A stretch of 60,769 bases of DNA, from contig CANRGT010000011.1 of the NCBI GenBank assembly GCA_947630185.1, forward strand, positions 1 to 60,769, in the 5' to 3' direction. Position numbers and translations under genes: made by a program. The notes under the pieces are model-generated. The model was not told the DNA's origin, searched no databases, and saw only the letters and a list, made by a program, of their open reading frames with translations. This DNA is from an uncultured Clostridia bacterium. Lineage in GTDB: Bacteria > Bacillota > Clostridia > TANB77 > CAG-508. Positions 9,032 to 17,580 of the stretch are shown here, piece by piece. Positions within the stretch are counted from its first letter, which is position 1. The number at the start of each line of letters is the position of its first letter.

Positions 9032-9940
9032 ATGGAACAAAATAATTTAGTGATTCAAAATGAATTAGCAAATGAAGATATAAAAAAATTAATATATACA
9101 ATAAGAGGCAAGCAAGTTATGCTAGATAGTGATGTAGCTATGCTATATCATTATGAAACGAAAAATGTGAATAAAGCTGTAAAAAGAAATATTGATAGAT
9201 TTCCGGAGGAATTTTGTTTTCAACTAACAGAAAATGAATTTCAAACTTTGAGGTTCCAAATTGGAACCTCAAAACAAAATTTAGAAATAAATGATGAATT
9301 TAGAGGAGGAAGAAGATATTTACCTTATGCCTTTACAGAACAAGGAATTGCTATGTTAGCAGGTATTTTAAAAAGCGATATAGCTGTAAAAGTTAGTATT
9401 AATATAATAAAATCTTTTATAGAAATGAGAAAGTTTATATCTTTAAATGGACAAATATTTGAACGATTAACAAATATGGAATATAAATTACTGGAATATG
9501 ATAAAAAATTTGATGAAGTTTTTAATCAACTTCAATTAGAAGATAATATTAAACAAAGAATATTTTTTGATGGTCAAATATATGATGCATATAGCATCAT
9601 TGTAGACATTATAAAAAAAGCAAATAACAAGATATTGATTATAGATAACTATATTGATGACAGTGTTTTGAAAATGTTAACCAAAAAGAAAAGTAATACA
9701 GAAGTTGTTATTTTAACATCCGATAAAAGTAAGATTGATAATTTGGATATTAAAAAATTCAATAAAGAATATCCTATTCTTAAAGTTGCTAAAACTAATA
9801 AATTTCATGATAGATTTATTATAATAGACAATAAAGAAATGTATCATTTAGGTGCTTCAATAAAAGACTTAGGTAAAAAATGCTTTGCAATTAACAGAAT
9901 TGAAGATATGGAAATTATAGAAAAAATTATTAATTTATAA
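9032..9940 (+). CDS. ORF6N domain DNA-binding protein with PLD-like C-terminus
   Basis: Residues 18-125 match the ORF6N domain known from phage and accessory regulators (IRGKQVMLDSDVAMLY, then RFPEEFCFQLTENEF and YAFTEQGIAMLAG). Residues ~180-300 look like a single phospholipase D-like unit: ILIIDNYIDDSVL, a VVILTSD strand and HDRFIIIDNKEMYHLG, where HDRF replaces the usual HxK. The family occurs in mobile or defence-related places; here it is a single gene between acpP and rnc. TTGACA and a T/A-rich -10 lie upstream near 8976. No partner or target can be named. A 27-bp palindrome lies inside the coding sequence. Confidence 0.85.
   Translation: MEQNNLVIQNELANEDIKKLIYTIRGKQVMLDSDVAMLYHYETKNVNKAVKRNIDRFPEEFCFQLTENEFQTLRFQIGTSKQNLEINDEFRGGRRYLPYAFTEQGIAMLAGILKSDIAVKVSINIIKSFIEMRKFISLNGQIFERLTNMEYKLLEYDKKFDEVFNQLQLEDNIKQRIFFDGQIYDAYSIIVDIIKKANNKILIIDNYIDDSVLKMLTKKKSNTEVVILTSDKSKIDNLDIKKFNKEYPILKVAKTNKFHDRFIIIDNKEMYHLGASIKDLGKKCFAINRIEDMEIIEKIINL
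9247..9273 (+). repeat. Perfect 13-bp inverted repeat inside the ORF6N gene
   Basis: TTTGAGGTTCCAA (9247-9259) and TTGGAACCTCAAA (9261-9273) are exact reverse complements separated by one base. The repeat falls in codons for a TLRFQIGTSKQ segment at the end of the ORF6N core. Confidence 0.85.
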
Positions 9941-10123
9941 AATGATAGAAGAACAATACTAAAGTTTAACTAGCATTATTGGTTACTTAAAATTATTTTC
10001 AATAATTCAATTGTTTTGGTTGTATTATTTAATTCTACAATTAAAATTAGAAAATACAAAATGTTTGCTTTTTGCCAATAACTAATGTATAATTATAGTA
10101 AAAAATTAGGAAAGGAGCAAAAA

Positions 10124-10795
10124 ATGGATTTTACGAAATTAGAACAAAGCATAGGCTACACATTTAAAAACAAAGACTTATTATTGAAAGCCTTTACACA
10201 CACATCATATGCTTATGATAACCATGTAGAAAGCAATGAAAAGTTGGAATTTTTAGGAGATAGCATTTTAGAGTTCTTATCTAGTAAATATATTTATAAT
10301 AATTATCCTAAATTAAAAGAGGGAGAAATGACTAAAGTGAGAGCTGAAGTTGTTTGCGAAGATAGTCTTTACTTAGTTGCACAAAAACATCATTTTAGTG
10401 ATTTCTTGTATCTAGGAAAGAGCGAAGCTGTAACACATGGAAAAACGAAGCCCGCTATTTTAGCAGATAGTGTTGAAGCTTTAATTGCAGCAATTTATTT
10501 TGACAGTAACTTAGAAGAAGCGGAAAAATTTATTATAGAAAACCTAAAAGATGCAATAGAAGAATCGAGTAAAAATGTAGGAATGAAGGACCATAAAACA
10601 GTATTGCAAGAAAAATTGCAAGTTCATGGAAATGTGCATATTACTTATGAAGTTATTAAAACTACTGGCCCAGATCATGATAAAACCTTTGTTGTAGAGG
10701 TTTCATGTGATGGAAGAAAGCTAGCAATAGGAGAAGGAAAAACTAAAAAACAAGCAGAAATGCAAGCTGCTAAAAAGGCTCTGGAGGTAATATAA
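10124..10795 (+). CDS. rnc: Ribonuclease III
   Basis: This 223-residue protein cuts double-stranded RNA in rRNA and mRNA maturation. The RNase III signature NEKLEFLGDSILEF lies near residues 36-49, the second acidic site is in ADSVEALIAAIYFD, and a dsRNA-binding domain begins near residue 155 (DHKTVLQEKLQ) and ends in KKQAEMQAAKKALE. The start at 10124 has AAAGGAGC upstream. The stop is directly followed by the next ATG, so the two genes are translationally coupled. Confidence 0.95.
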   Translation: MDFTKLEQSIGYTFKNKDLLLKAFTHTSYAYDNHVESNEKLEFLGDSILEFLSSKYIYNNYPKLKEGEMTKVRAEVVCEDSLYLVAQKHHFSDFLYLGKSEAVTHGKTKPAILADSVEALIAAIYFDSNLEEAEKFIIENLKDAIEESSKNVGMKDHKTVLQEKLQVHGNVHITYEVIKTTGPDHDKTFVVEVSCDGRKLAIGEGKTKKQAEMQAAKKALEVI

Positions 10796-11878
10796 ATGAA
10801 GAAAGAGTACATTATACCAATTTTCGTACCACATTTGGGTTGTCCGCATCAATGTACTTTTTGTAATCAAAAAGAAATTAGTGGACAAACTAAACAAGTA
10901 ACAAAAGAAGATGTAAAAAATACCATTGATTATTATTTAAAAAATTTTAAAGATGATTCAAAATATGTAGAAGTAGCCTTCTTTGGCGGAAGCTTTACAG
11001 CTATTGACGAAAAAGTGCAAAATGAATTATTAGAAACTGCGAACGAATATATAAACAATGGGAAAGTAAATAGTATTCGTATTTCTACAAGACCAGATTA
11101 TATCGATAAAAATATTCTAAAAAGGCTAAAAAAATATCATGTAAAAACAATAGAATTAGGTGTTCAATCAAGTAATGACTACATATTAGCAAAATGCAAA
11201 AGAGGTCATACATTTGAAGATGTAAAAAAAGCTTCAAGGCTAATTAGGTGGAACGGCTTTATATTAGGCCATCAAATGATGGTTGGGCTTCCAGAAAGCA
11301 CTAAATTAGATGAAATACATACAGCTAAAAGTCTTATTAAATTAAAACCTAAAATTGTTAGAATTTACCCTGTACTTGTAATTAAGGACACCCCTTTAGA
11401 AAAAGAATATAAAAGGGGAGAGTATCAACCATTAACAGTTGAGCAAGCAGTAGAGCGTTCAAAAGAAGTAATGCAATTATTTAATAGAGCAAAGATAGAA
11501 GTAATTAGGCTTGGACTTCAAAATACAGAAGAAATTTCTGACCCAGCACAAGAAGAAAGCAAAGTAGTAGCAGGACCATATCACCCAGCGTTTAGGCAAC
11601 TTGTAGAATCTAGTATGTGGTATGATGAAATAGTAGCTAAAATTAAAGAATGTAACGCAAAAGTAATGCAAGTGCGCATAACTGCTAACCCAGAAAATAT
11701 GAATAATATAATAGGCCACAAAAAAGAAAATGTTTTAAAATTAAAAGAAATATATGATGTTGACGTCATAGTAAAAGCAGATGAAAATATTAAAAAAGGA
11801 AAATTCAAATTAGATATTGAAAAAACTTATGATGATGCATTGGAAGAAAACTCAAATAAAAGGATGGTAAATAAGTAA
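10796..11878 (+). CDS. Elp3-like radical SAM protein
   Basis: This 360-residue protein begins IPIFVPHLGCPHQCTFCNQKEISG, giving the CxxxCxxC 4Fe-4S motif of radical SAM enzymes. The block AFFGGSFTAID and the later RIYPVLVIKDTPLEKEY fit the Elp3-like (COG1243) branch. It lacks the acetyltransferase domain of true Elp3. A basic C-terminal stretch could bind RNA. It starts one base after the rnc stop, as in many Clostridia. A tRNA-related role is possible but unproven. Confidence 0.85.
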   Translation: MKKEYIIPIFVPHLGCPHQCTFCNQKEISGQTKQVTKEDVKNTIDYYLKNFKDDSKYVEVAFFGGSFTAIDEKVQNELLETANEYINNGKVNSIRISTRPDYIDKNILKRLKKYHVKTIELGVQSSNDYILAKCKRGHTFEDVKKASRLIRWNGFILGHQMMVGLPESTKLDEIHTAKSLIKLKPKIVRIYPVLVIKDTPLEKEYKRGEYQPLTVEQAVERSKEVMQLFNRAKIEVIRLGLQNTEEISDPAQEESKVVAGPYHPAFRQLVESSMWYDEIVAKIKECNAKVMQVRITANPENMNNIIGHKKENVLKLKEIYDVDVIVKADENIKKGKFKLDIEKTYDDALEENSNKRMVNK

Positions 11879-12023
11879 TACAATTTAAAATATAATGCAT
11901 TAACAAAAATATTAGATTGATAATATTAGTATACAAAAAATAAAAACATTAGATTTTTTTATAATATTAACATACAAAAAATATTAATTATTTTAAAATG
12001 AAAATTATAATAAAACAAAGTAT

Positions 12024-12091
12024 AAAATCACTTATAATTGCCAAAATAAATGGTAATGATAGGTGATTTTTTTATGCTAAAAATTCACCTA
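12024..12091 (+). terminator. Terminator overlapping an alternative hairpin before the YitT gene
   Basis: AAAATCACTTATAATTGCC (12024-12042) pairs with GGTAATGATAGGTGATTTT (12052-12070), leading into a T run. The right arm is also the left arm of a second hairpin: TAGGTGATTTTTTTA (12060-12074) pairs with TAAAAATTCACCTA (12078-12091). Only one of the two can form at a time. It may simply end the rnc unit, or act as an attenuator for the YitT gene 28 bp further on. Confidence 0.65.
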
Positions 12092-12118
12092 CACAAAAAA
12101 TTAAAAGAGAGAGTAAAT

Positions 12119-12988
12119 ATGAATTATAAAAGAACAAAGAGAATATATATACTTAGAAAGTATGCTATTGATTTATTTTATATAGTATTAGGCTGTTTTA
12201 TTATGGCAATAGGAACAGCATTATTTTTGCTTCCAAATCAGCTTTCTTCTGGTGGATTTACTGGTGTTGCAACAATTATTTACTACTTTTTGCACTTTCC
12301 ATTAGGAACAGTAATATTTCTTTTAAATATACCATTTTTTATTTGGGCATGGTTTAAAGTAGGAAAAGAGCTTTTAATAAAGTCTATTTTAGGAACAGCT
12401 ATTTTATCTGCATTTATTGATATACTAGAAAGATTTCCAAGTCTTACGGAAGATAGATTTTTAGCCTGCATATATGGTGGAATTTTAATTGGAATTGGAT
12501 TAGGTTTTGTATTAAAGGCAAGTGCTTCAACAGGTGGAACAGATTTAATATCGCAAATTGTAAGAGCATACAATCCACATATAAGGATGAGTAGCATAAT
12601 AGTTGTAGTAGATGTTATAATAGTAGCATTAAATGTTTTGTTTTTTAGAGAAGTTGAAATAGGATTATATTCTGCAATAGCTATTTATTTAATGGGAAAA
12701 ATGATAGATATTGTTTTTGAAGGTGTTAACTTTACAAAAATGATGCTTATTGTTTCTAACAAATATAAAGAAATAGCAAAAGAAGTTGGAGATAAGCTTC
12801 AAAGGGGAAGTACCGGAATTTATGCTAAAGGAATGTACACAAAGGAAAAAAAGATGATGCTATTTTGTGTTGGTTCAAGAAATGATGTGGCAAAAATAAA
12901 AGAAATTGCAGTAAAAATTGATCCCAAATCCTTTATTGTAATAGCAAATGCCAGAGAAGCATGGGGAAAAGGTTTTAAAAGAGATTAA
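12119..12988 (+). CDS. YitT family membrane protein
   Basis: This 289-residue protein has about five hydrophobic segments in residues ~15-180 (for example LGCFIMAIGTALFLLPNQLSSGG and GGILIGIGLGFVLKASASTGGTDL) and then a soluble DUF2179 domain ending in DPKSFIVIANAREAWGKGF. This layout is that of the YitT/YvjA family. The start at 12119 follows AAAAGAGAGA; an earlier in-frame start at 12050 lies in the hairpin region. Family function is not settled; transport is usually assumed. Confidence 0.88.
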   Translation: MNYKRTKRIYILRKYAIDLFYIVLGCFIMAIGTALFLLPNQLSSGGFTGVATIIYYFLHFPLGTVIFLLNIPFFIWAWFKVGKELLIKSILGTAILSAFIDILERFPSLTEDRFLACIYGGILIGIGLGFVLKASASTGGTDLISQIVRAYNPHIRMSSIIVVVDVIIVALNVLFFREVEIGLYSAIAIYLMGKMIDIVFEGVNFTKMMLIVSNKYKEIAKEVGDKLQRGSTGIYAKGMYTKEKKMMLFCVGSRNDVAKIKEIAVKIDPKSFIVIANAREAWGKGFKRD

Positions 12989-13044
12989 AAATGTAATTGT
13001 TCAAAAAGTAGATAAAGAATTGAAAGATGTATTTTGAAGAATGG

Positions 13045-13129
13045 TGTCGAAAAAGATTGAAAAATAGCAGTATTGCAAGATTTATGTCGATAAGTTTTTC
13101 TTTACAAATGGAAAAAAATGGTGTAATAT
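13045..13129 (+). promoter_or_regulatory. Promoter with possible 0A boxes before the sortase gene
   Basis: TTTACA at 13101-13106 and TAATAT at 13124-13129 lie 17 bp apart. Upstream, TGTCGAA (13045-13051) matches the Spo0A 0A box exactly, and TGTCGAT (13085-13091) differs at one base. Spo0A control of the sortase/surface-protein pair is therefore possible. Seven-base motifs occur by chance, so this is tentative. Confidence 0.45.
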
Positions 13130-13313
13130 AGATATAGTTAAAAATTGCAATTTTTAAAATTTAAATTTATTCAAATAACTTTTTTCTAATTTAAATCTAT
13201 TATTATCTAAAAGTTATCCAGTAATTTTAATTAAAAGTCATACAGTATTAATTTAAAATAATTGCGTATTTTAAATTATCAACTGCATGAATATGAAGGT
13301 AGGTGAAGTTTAT

Positions 13314-14003
13314 GTGATTACTTATACCAGAAAAAACGTTAATTTTCTTTCTTTTATAATTATTATTCTATTTTTTTCAGTTTTTTCTATAATATATTTT
13401 CAAAATATATTCAAGTTTCCTATTTTAAATAACCAAATATATAAAAAAGAAATTTCTTTAGAAGAAAGGAGTGTAAATGAAAATCAAGGAGCAGTAGAAA
13501 ATATAGAAGATATACAAAATAGTGCAAAATCAATTGAAGAAGTAGGTGAAACAAATCAAGATGAGATTATAAAAACACAAAGAAAATGGATTGAAGAATA
13601 CAAAGGAGTTAAATGGCGTATACAAATACCGAAAATAAATTTAGATGTACACATTGAAGAAACTACATCATTAGATGTAATGTTACATTCTGTTGGGCAT
13701 TTTGAAGAAACTAGTAAATGGAATGGAAATGTAGGGTTAGCAGCACATAATAGAGGAAATCAATGTAATTTCTTTCAATATATAAAAAATTTAAAAGTAG
13801 GTGACGAAATTATTTATATTACTGACATGGGAAAAAGAATTTACAAAGTGCAAACGAATAAAGTAATTTTAGAAACAGATTGGAGCTATTTACAACCAAC
13901 TAATGATAATTATATTACACTGATTACTTGTGAAGAAAACAGAAGTGAATACAGAAGATGTATACAAGCAGTAGAAATTGCAACATATGAAAACTTAATC
14001 TAA
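13314..14003 (+). CDS. Sortase
   Basis: This protein of about 229 residues is a sortase, a transpeptidase that links surface proteins to the wall or to each other. It has one N-terminal membrane helix (residues ~10-30), a charged linker and the catalytic domain with His in GLAAHNRG and Cys/Arg in ITLITCEENRSEYRRC. The GTG start at 13314 sits 7 bp after AGGTGA; ATGs at 13287 and 13293 lack such a site. The next gene is a B-repeat surface protein ending in LPRTGF, its likely substrate. The class is probably D-like, but I am not sure. Confidence 0.85.
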   Translation: MITYTRKNVNFLSFIIIILFFSVFSIIYFQNIFKFPILNNQIYKKEISLEERSVNENQGAVENIEDIQNSAKSIEEVGETNQDEIIKTQRKWIEEYKGVKWRIQIPKINLDVHIEETTSLDVMLHSVGHFEETSKWNGNVGLAAHNRGNQCNFFQYIKNLKVGDEIIYITDMGKRIYKVQTNKVILETDWSYLQPTNDNYITLITCEENRSEYRRCIQAVEIATYENLI

Positions 14004-14021
14004 ATGTTTAAGTATTTAATA

Positions 14022-14110
14022 TTAAGCATTAAACTTAAGCATAAAAAATACTAAGGCATTAAATTTAAGTATAAAAATATTAAGGCATTAATTTAAGTAT
14101 AAAAAATTTG
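14022..14110 (+). repeat. Tandem AT-rich repeats, about 29 bp, three copies
   Basis: Three similar units, each with a GCATTAA-TTAAG-ATAAAAA pattern, lie between the sortase and surface protein genes. They are imperfect. They may be a slippage product or a spacer; no function is visible. Confidence 0.6.
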
Positions 14111-14156
14111 TTAAAAATAAATAAGAAAGATTAGAATATATAAAATTAAAGCAAAA

Positions 14157-17100
14157 ATGAAAGGAATAAAAAATAAAATGAAAAACAAAATAATTAAAAA
14201 AAGTATGTACATATTACTAATTTTAATAATGTTATTAAATAGTATTGCACCGATTGCAACTGCATACACAGTAAAATTAGGAGAAAGAACAAAATTATGT
14301 GCAGAAAAGGAACTTCCTGGCTTTGTACAATATAAATCAGATGGTTCTTTAAAATTAGTATATAGAGTATTTTATAAAGATAATGAGAAAAGGCTAGATG
14401 CTTTTTGCTTAGAGCCACTTAAGGATGGAGTTGGAACAGGTGGAGGAGATAGTTATTACACACAAATAAAAAAAGAAATAGACGATATGAGAGTATGGAG
14501 AGCTTTGTACCATGGATATCTAGGTAAAAAGTGGAATGAAACTACACCAGATGATACCGATAATAAAGAGTTAAAATCAGGACCTGTTGTTGAATCTGAT
14601 GATGATTGGTATTTTGTAACTAAGCTTGTAATTCATTGTTTAAATGAAGAAACTCCAATAGCTCCTAAGTCTAAATATGAAGTTCCCACTCATATTGCAA
14701 GTTCGGATGAAAGATTAGGTCTTACTTTAGAAGATGTAAAAAGAAGAGGTACTAAAATTTTAGATGCAGCAGAAAAACTGTATAATTATGCAGTAAATGG
14801 CACAGAAAGCTATGAAGAAGGAAAAATATCATTAATTAAAAGTGGAGAAATTTATACATCTGGAGATGATTTAGTACAAGATTTTAATTTGACTTCTAAT
14901 AAAGAGTTAAAAAGTTATGATGTTTCTTTAGAAGGATTTTTAAGTGGAGTTTCATATACCAAAAGTGGTAATAAAATATCAGTAAAAATTCCAAAAAATA
15001 TTATGTCTAAAAATATTGAAGGAACAATTAAAGTTACTAATGCACAAATAAAAACCTATCCAGCTTTTTATGCAGAAGCAGATAATCCTGATTATCAAGA
15101 TTATGTTGTTGTTGCAACAGCATATGAAGAGTTAAGTACACAAACAGATTTTGAAGCAGAATTGAATAAATCAAAAATAGAAATTTTAAAAATAGATAAA
15201 GATACAAAAGAGCCAATACCTGACACTACTTTAGAAATTAGTAAGGATAATGAAGTTGTAGAAACAGTAAAGACAGGAAAAGATGGAAAAGCTACTGTAG
15301 AAAATTTGTATCCGGGAGATTATCAAGTAAAAGAAATAGAAGCGAATGAAGATTATTTGTTGTCAGATGAAGTAAAAAACGTAAAGTTAGAATATGGAAA
15401 TGTAACAAAAGTAACATTTGAAAATACAAGAAAAACAGGAAATTTAAAGCTTATTAAAGTAGATAAAGATAATAATGAAGTAGCATTAGGAAATGTAGAA
15501 TTTGATTTATATTCTGAAGAAAAAGGAGAAATTGTAGGAACATATCATACAGACTTTAACGGAGAAATTTTTGTAGAAAACTTAAGAGTTGGAAATTATA
15601 AATGGATAGAAAAGAATACTAATAAATGGTACAATTTTAATGAGGTTGAAACACAAGTAAAAGTAAAATGGAATGAAACAAATGAAAGCATAGTAGAAAA
15701 TGAACTAAAAAAAGGTCAAATTAAAGTTATAAAATTAGATAAAGAAAATGAAAAAATAAAACTAAAAGATGTAGAGTTTAATGTAATAGATGAAAATGGA
15801 AATATTTTAGAGACAATAAAAACAGACGAAAATGGTGAAGCTATAACTAAAAAATATCCTGTAAGAGATTTTAAAAAACTTACCTTGCAAGAAACTAAAA
15901 CCTTAGAAAATTATGTATTAGATACTAATCCACAAACAGTTACTTTAAAAGAAAATAAAGTATTAAATGTGACATTTAAAAATGAAAAAAAGAAGGGACA
16001 AATAAAAGTTATAAAAGTAGATGCAGATAATAATGAAATAAAATTGCCTGATATTGAATTTAAGGTATACGATGAATCTGGTAAGGTTGTAGACACTTTA
16101 ATAACAGATAAAAATGGAGAAGCACTAAGCAAAAAACTGCCAATTGACCAAAAATATAGAGTAAAAGAGACTAAAACTGGTAAATGGTATGTGTTAGATG
16201 AAAAACAACAAACAGCAATATTAAAACAAGATGAAATTACAAATTTAATATTTCAAAATGAAAAGAAAAAAGGTCAAATTAGAGTTATAAAAGTAGATGA
16301 AGATAATAATGAAATTAAATTACCAGATGTTGAATTTAAAGTATATGATGAAAATGATAACATTGTAGATACTTTAATAACAGATAAAAACGGAATGGCA
16401 ACGAGCAAAAAGTTACCAATTGATAAAACATATACAGTAAAAGAAAGCAAAACATTAAAAAATTATGTGTTAAGTGATGTTACCAAAACAGTAATATTAG
16501 AGGAAAATGAAATTACAAATGTAGAATTTACTAACCAAAAAATAAAAGGTTATATAGAAATTACCAAAATTAGTGCTAATGACAATGATATAACAGGCGA
16601 GAAAAAAGGCTCTACATTACCAAATGCAGTATTTGAAATATATACTGAAGATGACAAGCTAGTAGATACTATTGTAACAAAAGAAGATGGAAAAGCTAAG
16701 AGCAAACTACTAGAATATGGAAAATACTATATTAAAGAAAAAAGTACGGGTTCTGATTATTACTTATTAAATACGGAGAAATATAATATTGAAATAAAAG
16801 AACCTTTAAAAACAGTAGAAATTACAATTGAAAATGAAAGTGTTGATACAAAACTAGACATAGAAAAAACAGGAGTAACAAAAGCAAAACCAAACGAAGA
16901 AATAAAATATGAATTTAATACTTTAAAAAATGCTTCAAATGTATCATTAGACAATTTTACATGGGTTGATAATTTACCATATAAATATGTAAGACTTACA
17001 AAATTATACACAGGAACTTATAATGAAGACTTAAATTATGTTGTAAAGTATAAAACTAATAAATCAAAAGATTATATTGAATATGGAACGTATAACACTA

Positions 17101-17375
17101 AAGAGAATAATTATATAGATTTTACCACTTTAAAGCTAGATGAAAATGAATATATTACTGATTTTAAAGTAGAATTTGGAACAGTAAAAGCAGGATTTGA
17201 AGCACTACAAAAACCTATTATATATACGAAAGTATTAGGCACAATAAGTCAAAATGAAAAGTGGATAAACTATACATATCTTACAGGCAATTATAAAGAG
17301 CATGAACTTGAAGATAAGGATGAATGGCCAACAACATTATATCAAGAAAAAAAGCTTCCAAGAACAGGTTTTTAG
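14157..17375 (+). CDS. Large surface protein with thioester-like domain and B-type repeats
   Basis: This 1072-residue protein has a signal peptide (residues ~10-38). The following domain carries a DAFCLEP motif near residue 82, resembling thioester-forming adhesin domains. From about residue 340 to 890 there are six repeats of the SpaA/Cna-B type, most starting KKGQIKVIKVD and holding a VEFKVYDE block and a TDKNGEA turn; these usually form internal isopeptide bonds. A final domain precedes the end YQEKKLPRTGF. The protein stops right after this sortase motif, with no hydrophobic helix or basic tail in any frame. An alternative start is the ATG at 14178. Confidence 0.88.
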   Translation: MKGIKNKMKNKIIKKSMYILLILIMLLNSIAPIATAYTVKLGERTKLCAEKELPGFVQYKSDGSLKLVYRVFYKDNEKRLDAFCLEPLKDGVGTGGGDSYYTQIKKEIDDMRVWRALYHGYLGKKWNETTPDDTDNKELKSGPVVESDDDWYFVTKLVIHCLNEETPIAPKSKYEVPTHIASSDERLGLTLEDVKRRGTKILDAAEKLYNYAVNGTESYEEGKISLIKSGEIYTSGDDLVQDFNLTSNKELKSYDVSLEGFLSGVSYTKSGNKISVKIPKNIMSKNIEGTIKVTNAQIKTYPAFYAEADNPDYQDYVVVATAYEELSTQTDFEAELNKSKIEILKIDKDTKEPIPDTTLEISKDNEVVETVKTGKDGKATVENLYPGDYQVKEIEANEDYLLSDEVKNVKLEYGNVTKVTFENTRKTGNLKLIKVDKDNNEVALGNVEFDLYSEEKGEIVGTYHTDFNGEIFVENLRVGNYKWIEKNTNKWYNFNEVETQVKVKWNETNESIVENELKKGQIKVIKLDKENEKIKLKDVEFNVIDENGNILETIKTDENGEAITKKYPVRDFKKLTLQETKTLENYVLDTNPQTVTLKENKVLNVTFKNEKKKGQIKVIKVDADNNEIKLPDIEFKVYDESGKVVDTLITDKNGEALSKKLPIDQKYRVKETKTGKWYVLDEKQQTAILKQDEITNLIFQNEKKKGQIRVIKVDEDNNEIKLPDVEFKVYDENDNIVDTLITDKNGMATSKKLPIDKTYTVKESKTLKNYVLSDVTKTVILEENEITNVEFTNQKIKGYIEITKISANDNDITGEKKGSTLPNAVFEIYTEDDKLVDTIVTKEDGKAKSKLLEYGKYYIKEKSTGSDYYLLNTEKYNIEIKEPLKTVEITIENESVDTKLDIEKTGVTKAKPNEEIKYEFNTLKNASNVSLDNFTWVDNLPYKYVRLTKLYTGTYNEDLNYVVKYKTNKSKDYIEYGTYNTKENNYIDFTTLKLDENEYITDFKVEFGTVKAGFEALQKPIIYTKVLGTISQNEKWINYTYLTGNYKEHELEDKDEWPTTLYQEKKLPRTGF

Positions 17376-17580
17376 AAAGTAAATATAATGGAAAAAACAA
17401 TTAAAAAAACATAAGAGAAATTTAAAAACATAAAAAGGGCTAAAAATAAATAAATCCAAAAGAAACAATTTTAAAAAACATAGCAAAATAGAAAGCTTTT
17501 ATTGACAGAAATTATGATAGAATATATAATACATACTAGGAAAATATATGAAATAAAATATAAGGAGAAAATGATAAAAC

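Noticed and set aside
9032-9940. ORF6N gene as part of a prophage
   Set aside because: No integrase, structural phage genes or attachment sites around it; the neighbours are housekeeping genes.
14022-14110. AT-rich tandem units before the surface protein gene as a CRISPR array
   Set aside because: Only three imperfect units, no unique spacers and no cas genes in the window.
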